A DNA stretch of 56,550 nucleotides from Chalciporus piperatus (Eukaryota; Basidiomycota; Agaricomycetes; Boletales; Boletaceae), in NCBI GenBank assembly GCA_038093975.1, contig JBBPTG010000161.1, positions 1 to 56,550 of the forward strand. The letters run 5' to 3'. Made by a program: the position numbers and the translations under genes. Positions 33,208 through 43,486 of this stretch are shown piece after piece; the stretch's first letter is position 1, and each line of letters starts with the position of its first letter. Below the pieces are notes generated by a model, which was given only the letters and a program-made list of their open reading frames with translations, was not told where the DNA came from and ran no database searches.

Positions 33208-34446
33208 TTAATTTAGATTTTGAAGCTTCATCCACTCCTTATCATTCGCGTTAAAGTCGACTCCCTTCTTCCTCCACCACTCCCTGGCCTTGTCTCCTAC
33301 CCCAATTGCATCCTCCAGCGCCTCTTCGATGTCGCACATACGATACTGGATAGGAAGCCCGCTCTTGTCCCACCATTCAAGAACTTCGCTGCGGTTATGC
33401 CGCGTCGCTCCCGTCAGGGCTTCTCCGTCGAAAACGACCTGAAGTCCACTCCCTAACCACCACTCCAATACTTCTACCTTCCCAAGACAACTCGCGTTAT
33501 GCATCACGTGGCGATCATATTGATATTCAAGCTGCGATGTCGCCCACCATTCGAGGACACCGACATGCCCAGCCGTACTCGCCATATCCATGACACGTCC
33601 GATCTTGAGAGGCAAGTCAGTCTGCAAATGTTGTCGTTTCCACCAATCCAGGACTGCTATCTGGTTTTTCGCACTAGCCTGTTCCAGTGCGACTTCGGTA
33701 TATTCCAGAGGGATACCGGAAGATACCCACCAGTCGAGGGAGGCGACTTTGCCATTGCGCGAGGCACCGTCAACGGCTTCTGCGATAGAGCCCTGTTTAG
33801 GAGGATGTACCAACTCGGGATGTTGCTCGAAGCCATGTTTCCACCACGCAAGCACGGCTGTGCGACCCTGCCTGGACGCTGTGATAGGAATCAAGTCTTC
33901 TTTGAAGAGAGATAAAAAGATGGGTCGGTGTTGGGTGAGGAAGAATTCGAGTACGTTGACGTAGCCGAAACGAATGGCGATGGTGGCACCGAGTCTTGTG
34001 GGTGGGTTCGTGTCTGGATCGGATGCTCTGATGAGGGATATGGATCCAGTGAGCATGGCAAGATCGGTGGCACATGCGTTTTGCCATTCGAGTGGAACTG
34101 GGAGTGAGGTGGGTACTCCGAGTGCACGAGAGAGAGGCCAATTTCCTAGATGGTCTAGGATGTCTGCCAAAATCTCGATGGGGAGGTCTGGGGTACGTGA
34201 TTGCGGCGAGGATGATTTGTCTTGTTCGATAAGTTCCGAAGGGACGAGACTGTCTGTGGATATGGATCGAAAGTGATAGGTGTGGATGTCATGATGGGCC
34301 AATCGAGAAGCCAGCTCCGGATCTGCGCCAGACGTGGGTAAATTGCGTGCTTTGAGGAAGAGAACGAGTTCTTGGTGAGTGAGCTTTGAGTAAGCGTTGA
34401 ATACGATGTTCAGTGGTCTTTCATCGTTCTGAGACGACAATTCCAT
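33208..34446 (-). CDS. SAP-like, F-box-like protein with VLEWW-type repeats
   Basis: A single-exon gene of about 412 residues from the ATG at 34446; an in-frame ATG at 34509 adds 21 residues. Near the N-terminus LTHQELVLFLKARNLPTSGA followed by DPELASRLA resembles a SAP DNA-binding helix pair. TPDLPIEILADILDHLG resembles an F-box. The C-terminal half holds about eight units of roughly 30 residues, each with a V-L-x-W-W core and a following SG-[IL]-[PQ] turn, e.g. VLEWWLGSGLQ and SLDWWVSSGIPLEY. These look like divergent ankyrin units, as in many mushroom F-box proteins. The gene may be a substrate receptor of an SCF ubiquitin ligase; that is inference from the F-box-like stretch alone. Confidence 0.7.
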   Translation of the reverse strand: MELSSQNDERPLNIVFNAYSKLTHQELVLFLKARNLPTSGADPELASRLAHHDIHTYHFRSISTDSLVPSELIEQDKSSSPQSRTPDLPIEILADILDHLGNWPLSRALGVPTSLPVPLEWQNACATDLAMLTGSISLIRASDPDTNPPTRLGATIAIRFGYVNVLEFFLTQHRPIFLSLFKEDLIPITASRQGRTAVLAWWKHGFEQHPELVHPPKQGSIAEAVDGASRNGKVASLDWWVSSGIPLEYTEVALEQASAKNQIAVLDWWKRQHLQTDLPLKIGRVMDMASTAGHVGVLEWWATSQLEYQYDRHVMHNASCLGKVEVLEWWLGSGLQVVFDGEALTGATRHNRSEVLEWWDKSGLPIQYRMCDIEEALEDAIGVGDKAREWWRKKGVDFNANDKEWMKLQNLN

Positions 34447-34509
34447 CAAAGAAAATTCTAAGTGTGGGGATTTGGAGAATGAGAAAACTCGTTGGCTTAC
34501 TACCGCCAT

Positions 34510-35829
34510 ATGCAGGATAAAAAAAACTGGAGCAGTATCCTAATATTGTGCCAGTGGGAGTCAACCTCAAATTCGGACGACTATCTCTCACCGTGCGTAC
34601 GTAATGCGACCACACCCTTTGTCGTGCTAGACATTCTCAAGCCGAGCACCCTGACATGTATAACAGTGAGCACCAACATAAGCTCAACGAATTTCGTCAT
34701 TTCGCAGTTGGCGCGCATCCACCTAGACGCTCATATCGGGCTTAGCTTGCGTCACACTGTACGGCTTCCATTCATAACCCTTAAAATTCTGCTCTTCCTC
34801 GGCTCGCGTGTATGTGTTACGTCGCATTCGATTCTGGCTGCTTAACGCAAGCTTAACGTCCCTATCTTCTCTGCAGACCAGCGAGTTGAGCTCTGGCTGA
34901 GCTTGAGTTGTTATCGATTGCAGCGCGACGATTTCGAAAAGGGCAGCGATCGGATGGCCTTTTATCGATCTGCATGGTTTGGTCCTGGCCCGGGTCCTGG
35001 GACCATCACATCTACTCTCCTACCTGCGCGCACTAGCCCTGGGGTAGGCCGCCGGAACTCTTCATTGACACACGACCATCGACAATCTGTCAGTTGCATA
35101 GACAGCGCTGCGTTCCTGCTAAACCGCTACGAGCTTCCAAGTTCAAGTGCAGTGCAAACCATACAGTCGTGAGCGAGCACGCGTGGGGCACTCAACCATA
35201 CGATCCACCAACCGACACGACAATCATCAGATCAGACGTTGTTGAATATTCGGCCTTGCTATTGTGTTACAAGGAATCGAATCGAATGGGATTTCGAGCG
35301 CCGCAAACGATCTTGCAAGAGAAATGGATTTCGCGGAAAACAACAGGGTATATAGAAACTACTTGTAACTATGCAGAGACTCTATGGAATGTTGTATGGA
35401 GCCCCCGACCCTTCTCCTCTTCATCAAAAGTTCGAAGACGCGATGATGGGTGCTAAGACGTCCAGATTTTCTCAGGACACGGCCTGACACTCGAACGGCC
35501 GCGTGAAACAGAGTGCAGCCATGAGCAACATGGGGAAAAGTTTGGCCGTGTCGCCGCACTAAAGAAAAGAAGGCAAAGAGAGTTGGCTGGCTTTCATAGG
35601 ACAGACGTGGGAACTTTGCACTAGGGTAGGCACTACCGAGTCTTTGTAGAACCTTCCTGTCACGACTGTGCAAAGTAATAGACTCTGCTATGCCAGATCA
35701 ACTTTGGGTCTTATTTCTCGGTGTAGATCGCGTACGTACTTCTAATATACTCTTTTTCGTTCTGCCCCATAATATACCAATAAATCAGTAACCACAGCGC
35801 CAACGACAGCTTTCACTTTGTTCGATGAT
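34510..35829. other. Intergenic, no gene recognised
   Basis: 1.3 kb with only short frames and no motif that I can name. A few TATA-like A/T stretches at 35700-35780. Confidence 0.45.
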
Positions 35830-36936
35830 TCAGTCCTTCGCCCCAATCCCCAACGCGGCCAGACCAGCTGCTCCAACGGCCGCAGCGTCATTGACGTGTT
35901 CGATGTATCGGAAAATGCATCCCCTCTTCTTCAACTCGCCCAATACGAGCTCCCTGTAGTTAGCGATGCCGACCAGGCTGCCCCCGAAACACAAGACGGC
36001 ATCTCCAGCTTTCACTCCCCTGGGCTTCAGGGTGAGATCCTCTCCAGGACCGAGACACAGCATCGCGATCTGATCAGCGAGTTCTCCAGCGGTCTTCCTC
36101 AGGACCCTCAACGCAAACTGATCTCCCTCGTTGAACGCCGCCTCGAAGACCATCGGGCTAAGCTGCGAAAGCCGCTTCTCGCGCGGGACGAGGAGGTACG
36201 AAGGCACGTCAGGCGTCGTCGCAGCAGTTTCAGTCAACTCTGGGAGATGCACAGCGATCAAGAGTTCCGCCGCGTTTTCTTCCCCGGTTATTCCGAACTG
36301 AGCGAGGACTTTGGCTTTGAGACTGCTTTGAGGGATGGAAGTCATTCCGAGAGACTCGCATGCGAGGTCGTGCATCATCTCTATGATGGTTTCACGACCG
36401 ACGTGGAAACCTCCACCCTCGTCACCGAGGATCCAGCCCAACCCGCCTGTGCGAGCGAGTTCGGTGTGCATTCCAGAGGTCTGTTGCGTGAAGGATACGA
36501 CGCAGGATCCTGTTCCTGCGATGGCGGTCACGGCGTGGGATATATCTGTGTGCAATCCAAGGGGAGCAGCAAGGAGGTGGGTATCGTTGGCGACGATAAG
36601 TCGTGGGCCCATGGGGATGCCAAGAAGGGCACTCAGTGTGACAGCAGCGCTGTGTGCAGCGCCAGGAGAGTCGACGCCGGAAATGCCAAACCATGCAGAG
36701 GCGAAGAGATTATCATCCTTGGGTGGAAGAGGTACGGGTTCGGTGGAGGGAGGGGAGACGCATGTCTTGAGTGCGTCGGATATGGCAGCGCCGACCACAT
36801 GTGCAAAGTCCGCAGAGGACATGTATGAAAAATTGGAGGGACCTCCGAGGGCACGCCCTACGATGCCACCTTTGCGATTGCAGATGACGACGGCGGCCTT
36901 CGATCCTCCACAATCCACACATAGGAAGAGAGACAT
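35830..36936 (-). CDS. N-acetyl-D-glucosamine kinase (BadF/BcrA ATPase family)
   Basis: Phosphorylates GlcNAc released from chitin or glycans to GlcNAc-6-phosphate. A single exon of 368 residues from ATG at 36936; the frame is open another 59 codons upstream but that part is not family-like. PHOSPHATE-1 is FLCVDCGGSKAAVVIC. The adenosine and sugar elements follow: FGISGVDSPGAA, VANDTHLLAAPL, AIAGTGSCVVSF, GGLGWILGDEGGGFHVGRE and, near the end, VLCFGGSLVG. The C-terminal GAAGLAALGIG closes the actin-like fold. All core ATPase motifs appear intact. The next gene starts divergently 670 bases away. Confidence 0.9.
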   Translation of the reverse strand: MSLFLCVDCGGSKAAVVICNRKGGIVGRALGGPSNFSYMSSADFAHVVGAAISDALKTCVSPPSTEPVPLPPKDDNLFASAWFGISGVDSPGAAHSAAVTLSALLGIPMGPRLIVANDTHLLAAPLGLHTDISHAVTAIAGTGSCVVSFTQQTSGMHTELARTGGLGWILGDEGGGFHVGRETIIEMMHDLACESLGMTSIPQSSLKAKVLAQFGITGEENAAELLIAVHLPELTETAATTPDVPSYLLVPREKRLSQLSPMVFEAAFNEGDQFALRVLRKTAGELADQIAMLCLGPGEDLTLKPRGVKAGDAVLCFGGSLVGIANYRELVLGELKKRGCIFRYIEHVNDAAAVGAAGLAALGIGAKD

Positions 36937-37606
36937 GGTTGGGATGTTTGAGTTTATCAAAGTGGGTTGGACCTGTGATCCTTGCAATGTTAGATGATGA
37001 TGGTAAGATGGTGGGACTTGGAGATCACCTATATGAGTTTTAGTCGAGTATCGTGAGTGCCACGCTGGCGAACTGCGGCCTTGGGTCGATCGAGCAGCAC
37101 ACAAGAGCAGCACCGAAGTGATGGACGCTTCGCAAAAAGGCCGGGCTCCGTGGGTGATGGTGATGATAAGATTAGATTAGATTAGGTTGCCACGGAGGAT
37201 GCCCTTTGTCATTCAATTCTCATGCGTCACGGTCTGATCGAGTACTCGGTACAGCTGAGTGGTTGGTCGGACGCGTCCTGCTGGACCAATACATGGCGCG
37301 AAGGGACACGGAATCAAGGTTAATGTTGAAACATAGTAACTTACCTAGGCAAGGCAAGTTTCATTACTAATTGGAGAAGCCTGTGTAAGTACCCTCTGCA
37401 GAGTCAGGCACGCACACACACCTGCCAAACGTCCGGTAATCGGCGGGCACAGGGAAGTACCGACCCCCCAAGCGACCGCCATCACTGGCACATCAAACGA
37501 CTCCAGAGCTTGTGAATTGTGTTCCATAGTTAAATACAAGTTCACCATTTGAGCCGGACGTTGATCCCTGCGGCGTGCCAGCCTTTGGATCCTCAACGTC
37601 CCCATC
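36937..37606. promoter_or_regulatory. Divergent promoter of GlcNAc kinase and acyl-CoA ligase genes
   Basis: 670 bases between two divergent start codons. It contains a short tandem GATTA repeat (GATTAGATTAGATTAGG, about 37169-37187) and a CACACACAC run near 37411. No gene inside. Confidence 0.5.
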
Positions 37607-39959
37607 ATGAGCGACAATGTCATTCTGACCTCTCCACACCCCTCCGTGCCTTTGTTCCGGAGGTCAATCTTCACACATCTCCTCTGGACGACCCCGGATT
37701 CCCCAGGTCTCGTTGGAGGCTTCCCCGCTCCTTCCCCAGCCTTCATTGATGCAGCCACCGGAACAACCATCTCACGTGGCGCCCTCCGTTCATACGCACT
37801 CCAGTTTGCACATTCCCTGCAAAACCTCCCAGCACCACTCACGCGTTCCAAGGATGCAAACCGTGCACCCACAATCCTTATTTTCTCCCCTAACAGCATC
37901 GTCTGGCCTATCATGTTGCACGGCACTGCTGCTGCTGGCTTCCGTGCTACGCTAGCCAACAGTGCGTATACCGCAAATGAGCTTCGACATCAATACGCCG
38001 ATGCAGGCGCTCATCTCATCTTCGTCCACCCTACTCTCCTGAAGGTGGTCCAGGACATGCTCAAGTCATGTGGTTTCTCCGAGGCCGATATTCGTTCGAG
38101 GGTCGTCTTGGCTACTTCGCAGTGGTTGACCGGGGTTCCAGACCCCGAGTCGAGCGGACTGTCGAACCTGACGCAACTCGAAAGTTTGCTCGGCCGGGGA
38201 GAGCTTCTTGAAGAAGTCAGCTTCGATGGTGATCGATCAAACGAGACCGTGTACCTCTGTTACTCCTCCGGAACGACCGGAAAGCCAAAGGGCGTCGAGA
38301 CGACCCACTACAATTTGACTTCCCTCATTGAAATTCTGAGGCCTGCTTGGCCCAGAACCACACCGTGCCTCACGCCCTCGTTACCCCCGGGTAGGGGAGG
38401 TCAACAACCAGACGTCTTCTTCGGATCATTGCCCTACTATCACATCTACGGGGCAATCAAACTCGTGCTCTTCCCTCTCTCCCTTTGCGCTCCGACTGTC
38501 GTTATAGCCGGATTTGATCCGGTGAAGTTTTGCGAGGCCGTAGACAGGTACAGGGCCACCATCGTGCTGGTCGTTCCCCCAATGTTGGTCGTATTTGCAC
38601 GTCACGATGGTGAGCATTTGTCTCCTTATTTTTATGACGTCCATTCGTTTCCCTGGGATTTACATTTGATTACGATCCCTATGGGTTCTGTGCAACCTCC
38701 TTCACTCTGGATTCATTTAGTTTGTTTTGTTGGCTAATTCTTTTGTTGACAGCTCTCGAGAAGTTCAACATGACTTCGATTCGCATAATGTACTCGGGCG
38801 CTGCTCCCTTGGGTGCCGACCTCGTGGCAACAGTAAGAAAACGTCTCGAAAGAATCGGTGCCAACGTCGTCGTTGCGCAAGGTATGTGAACCTCCAGCCT
38901 ATCGCGCATGCATCTTGACGCAATACCGTGACTCTAGCGTACGGCCTCACGGAGACCTCCCCAACAATGACGGTATTGCCTCTCGAATACGCCAACACAC
39001 ACATCGGTTCCGTAGGTCGTATCCTGCCTAACCTTGAGGTTCGACTGGTCCGCGAGGATGCAGGAGAGGTAAGATTGTGTGCGTTCTTCCCCGTGCATAT
39101 AGCTAAATGATGGGTGTTCGTAGGTGATTACCGACATTCTGAATGCTGGTGAGATGTGGGTTAGAGGTCCCACCATCATGAAGGTGCGTATTCGTGTCGT
39201 TCGTATTGCCACACCACTTATACTGGGTCACGGTAGGGATACCTTAACAATCCTACTGCCACCACCGCGTCGATCACTCCTGAGGGATGGTTCAAGACCG
39301 GAGACATCGCCATCAGTGATGCAGAGGGATTCCTCACGATCATTGATAGACGCAAGGAACTCATCAAGTACAAGGTGAGTTGGCGCGCTGGGTTGGATCC
39401 AATATTTCGTGGTGCTTACCGTCACTCATCACAGGGTTTCCAAGGTTCGTAACATCGATATGCATATATGTGCGGCTCGGCTCACCAATTGCATCGGTCA
39501 GTACCTCCTGCCGAGCTAGAATCTCTCCTCCTCTCGCATCCAGACGTCGCCGACGCCGCTGTTGTTGGGGTAGATAGCAAGGAAGAAGCGACTGAACTAC
39601 CAAGGTGCTGAATCCTCTTTCGTCCCTCGTTTTCACTCTTCTGAACTCGCGTTGCCGAATCGACAGAGCGTACATCGTGCCCGCCCGGCTCATCCCCGAA
39701 CGGGAGTCTGCCTCATTCGCACTCAAGGTCCAGGAATGGGCTGCAAGTCGTGTTGCGGCTCACAAAAAGTTGCGTGGTGGTGTGATCGTCATTCCGCAGA
39801 TTCCGAAGAGGTGAGAGGTGTTTGTGTTCATCCTGATTGCTCGTGATCTGACGGCCTGGTGGATTTAGCCCCTCTGGTAAGATTTTGCGTCGGGAACTTC
39901 GTGAAAGGGCCAAGGGTGAGGTTGGACATGGACAACTGATACCACGCGCGAAGCTATAA
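37607..39959 (+). CDS. 4-coumarate-CoA-ligase-like acyl-CoA synthetase with PTS1
   Basis: ANL-family adenylate-forming enzyme that activates an aryl or acyl acid to its CoA thioester. Nine exons (37607-38609, 38753-38881, 38938-39068, 39124-39183, 39237-39374, 39435-39444, 39502-39604, 39667-39810, 39869-39959) splice in phase to 602 residues. The P-loop is [19 protein letters not shown]. Then come [65 protein letters not shown] and the catalytic Lys in [11 protein letters not shown]. The C-terminus is AKL, a peroxisomal targeting signal. Exon 6 is only ten bases. Substrate is open: 4-coumarate, medium-chain acid or another aryl acid. Confidence 0.92.
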
Positions 39960-40400
39960 ATCGCTGCGATACCAGTCATCGGTCAACAAATCGGAGTATA
40001 CCCCGTTATACCACAATCGCTCAGCTTTTAGCTTGTACAAGCATTCCCTTCGGGCAGTTGATTACGATGTAAGTACATTTGAACACTACCATTAGGATCT
40101 ACAGGAAAAGGGTACGGTGCACAACATTTGTACACAATCTTCGTTCGTTTGCACGACGTCAGTGGAGAGCTCATCGGCGAGAGCCGCCGATAGCGGCATG
40201 CGCACATGCAAGAAAGGAAAACGCCACGTGGGGTGGACGATCACTCGCGCCAGCTCCAGCTTAATATACCAGATATCATCTCGCGGACATAACTATGGAT
40301 TTTCTTTTTTTCCTTCAGAGAGAGAGATTGCTCAGATATCGTCCTGGGGATTTTATGAGGGTAAACTTCCTTCTTCTATTCGTACGCCATATTATTTAAT
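39960..40400. other. Convergent intergenic space
   Basis: Lies between the 3' ends of the acyl-CoA ligase and the first dehydrogenase. No gene recognised; a T-rich run at 40299-40313. Confidence 0.45.
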
Positions 40401-41658
40401 TTACAGTTTGCTTCGCATCTCTGGCACCAAGTCTTTGCCCTTGCCCACGGTGAGGAAGTCCTTCAGGTTAGTGAGTGCGCGGACCTCCATGTGGCGTTGA
40501 GAGTCTTGGTTTTCCGTACCCATGTGGGGTAGCAGACAGTTTTGAGGGAACGTGAGCAAACGGGGGTTAACCGCAGGCTCATCGGGGTATACGTCGAGTC
40601 CAACGGAGGAAAGCTGTACATCAGATCAGATTCAGTCCTCCACTCCAAAGAAAGAAAAACACCCACATGACCGTCTTCCAAAGCCCGAATCATCGCTTCC
40701 TCATCGATAACTTTCCCTCGTGCAGTGTTAACGATGATACTTCCTCTCTTCAACGTCCTGATCTCTTTCTCACCCACGAGATGCACCGTCTCCTCTCTCA
40801 AAGGAACGTGCACGCTCAAGACGTCGGATTGTTTCAACAATTCCTCCATGCTCTCCACGTACTCACACCACTCGGGGGCGTCGGCGACTTTGCGCCTGTT
40901 GTAGTAGATGACGCGCATAGGGAATGCGTGCACGAAGTGTGCGAGACGGAGACCGATACCACCGAGTCCGAGGATACCGATGGTACGTCCTGTGAGATCA
41001 TGTGTGTCGCGAGCAGAAAGGGGACTTTTCCACGTTCCAGCGTAGAGGGAACGTTCGGCTTTGGAGAAATGACGAAGGCAGGAGATGACGAGGTAAAGAG
41101 CGGTAGTTGCCGTGGCATCGTCGACTGCACCTGGGGTGTTGGACACGCTGATACCTATCCCACAAAAAAAATCGGATCGATGAGAACAGGGTGAGGGCGT
41201 GTGTTTGTGAACGAGTGAAACACACCTTTTGCAGCACATTCTAGGACGTCGATCTGATCGTACCCAGCACCATTGTGGGCGATCCACTTGACGGTACCCA
41301 TCCCAGCGAGAGCACCAATGACCTCTTTGTCGAAGATGCCGATACGGTCAGCAGAGGTGTTGTGACGGTAGATACCGACTGTGCCTTCGTATTTTCCTCC
41401 AGACTTGAGGCCTGCGAGGAAGTCGGCACGGTTGGTGTCGTCCATCAGCTGTTCGGATGGCAGGGTGTTAGAAGGTAGTTTTGAAACATGGATATGTATG
41501 GATACGCACCACAACGTCGGCGAGGCCATCGAAGAGTTGTTTAACCTCTTCGTGAGCCCAGATGATGTTTCCTAGCGAAAACGCGAGCGATCAGCTTCCC
41601 TCGATCATAACTCCTGGCACCCATATCTTTTCTCACCGCAGAGCATAATACGAGCCAT
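40401..41658 (-). CDS. D-isomer 2-hydroxyacid dehydrogenase, copy 1
   Basis: NAD(P)H-dependent reductase of the glyoxylate/hydroxypyruvate reductase type. Exons 41658-41637, 41571-41510, 41448-41226, 41154-40667 and 40613-40401 give 335 residues. Seen in order: IAHNGAGYDQIDV, VSNTPGAVDDATATTALYLV, the nucleotide fold TIGILGLGGIGLRLA, the catalytic Arg in IIVNTARGKVIDEEAMI, the Glu in LDVYPDEPAV and the catalytic His in NCLLPHMGTENQ. All three catalytic residues are in place. Copy 2 lies 369 bases upstream in the same orientation. The intron 41225-41155, between AAKG and ISVSNTPG, is absent from copy 2. Confidence 0.9.
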
Positions 41659-42027
41659 CTTGAAGAACAAAAATCACAAACTCTCGACGAAAGAAAGAGA
41701 TAGAACGGTGGATGTTATGTGTGAGTTGATAACTCACTTGCATTCGCCTTGAAAATCGATCGACATTTCACTGCTCGGCCTGTCCGGTACGGATAGGTCA
41801 GCAGGACGACGCGGGCGCCGGACGATCACCTTGGTGGTTCGGTCCGAACTTCCGATTCAGAAATGCGTCTTGATCTTCCTTCTTCCCGCATCGTGGGAAA
41901 TTGAACGATTGCTTTCAACTTCAACTTGAATATTAATGCATGTAGAGGTTCAATTGGTATGAACAACCACGATGTGGAGGAGGGTATTGTCCCTTGCAGA
42001 TCAAACTTACATCGCCGTAATATCAAG
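41659..42027. other. Spacer between the two dehydrogenase copies
   Basis: Promoter side of copy 1 and 3' flank of copy 2. No gene recognised. Confidence 0.45.
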
Positions 42028-43209
42028 TCACCTACACTCTGGCACCAAGTCTTTTCCTGAGCCATGGAGCAAGAAGTCCCTCAAGTTGGTCAGCGCGCGG
42101 ACCTCCATCTTCCTCTCCGTGTCCTGTGTGCGAGTCCCAATATGCGGCAACAAAATATTTTGCGGGAACTCGAGCAAACGAGGGTTTACTTGAGGTTCAT
42201 CTGGGAATACGTCCAGTCCGACGGACGCCAACTAAGTAGATCGATGAATCCAGATCGACACGAGTAGAATGTTGATTAAATCACTCACATGTCCGTCTTC
42301 GAGAGCTCGGATGACAGCCTCCTCATCCAAAACTTTTCCCCTGGCAGTGTTCACGATAACACTCCCTCTCCTCATCTTCCTAATCTGCGTCTCCCCAACA
42401 AGATCCTTCGTATCCTCTCTCAAAGGCACATGAATACTCAACACATCCGAACGCTCACACAGCTCGTCCATGCTCCCCACATACTCACACCACTCCGGTG
42501 CCTCCGGATTCCGATGACGAGAATAGTACAAAACCCGCATCGGGAAGGCACGCACCAAATGCGCGAGTCGCAAACCGATACCCCCCAGCCCAAGAATACC
42601 GATCGTGTGTCCAGTCAAGTCATGCGTCAGCGCAGACGAGATGGGTGTCTTCCACGTCCCCGCACGAAGCGATCGTTCTCCCCATGAAAAATGACGAAAA
42701 CAGGAAATGAGGAGATAAAAGGCTGTGGTGGCGGTTGCGTCGTCCACGGCGCCAGGCGTGTTTGAGACACGGATACCCCTGGCTTTGCAGGCGTGAACAT
42801 CAACGAGATCGTATCCTGCACCGTTATGAGCGATCCATTTGATACTGGGAGGGAGACCTGCGATGAGATCTTTGTCATAGATGCCAATGCGTGCCGCAGA
42901 TATGTTTCGTCGGTAGATTCCGACAGTCCCTTCGTAGGGTCCACCAGGTTGGAAGCGGGAGAAGAACTCGGCGCGATCGGGTGCATCGTCGACCTACCGA
43001 AATCCAGGTTATGAAAGGACGTACGATAACGGTTAGTGAGATGATGCCAACGCACGACTACTTCAGCCATTCCGCTGAAAAGCTCGTTTATTTCATCGTG
43101 GGCCCACCTGGGGTTGCCTGCATGGCATTAATAGTTTAATTGAGAGGGGGGCATTCAAAGAGCATCGTTCAAACGTACCACATATCATTATCTTTCGGAG
43201 CGATGACAT
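42028..43209 (-). CDS. D-isomer 2-hydroxyacid dehydrogenase, copy 2
   Basis: Tandem paralogue of copy 1. Exons 43209-43179, 43117-43056, 42993-42289 and 42231-42028 give 333 residues with consistent phases. Motifs: KWIAHNGAGYDLVDV, RVSNTPGAVDDATATTAFYL, GILGLGGIGLRLAH, VIVNTARGKVLDEE, LDVFPDEPQVNP and NILLPHIGTRTQ, so the catalytic Arg-Glu-His set is intact. It is clearly diverged from copy 1 (for example RHRNPEAPEWCEY against RRKVADAPEWCEY), so the duplication is not recent. The first exon codes a slightly longer start (MSSLRKIMICG). Exact substrate unknown. Confidence 0.9.
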
Positions 43210-43486
43210 GATGGGCAAGCGCAGCCAGTGTTACCGTACAGTGATACGGAAATATATGATTGTCCTTGTGATCTATCATGATGAGACTGGCATGCGCGTA
43301 ACTTAGAATACTTGAAAAGTACGAAGTTTGGTACATATGTTGACAAGGCGAGATTGTAGAACTTTCGAGGGTATGATACAAGACTTGGTACAAATTAGAA
43401 AGACTGGAAAAAAGAAACACGTATGCAACAAACACTATCGACCTGGAGACTATCAAAACTCTGAAAATCTGGCAAACGCCATTCAT

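Noticed and set aside
35818..36828. 336-codon plus-strand open frame
   Set aside because: Antisense of the GlcNAc kinase exon, with no domain of its own.
37160..37190. GATTA tandem repeat considered as a telomere-like or TE end
   Set aside because: Only a few units inside an ordinary promoter, with no terminal structure around it.
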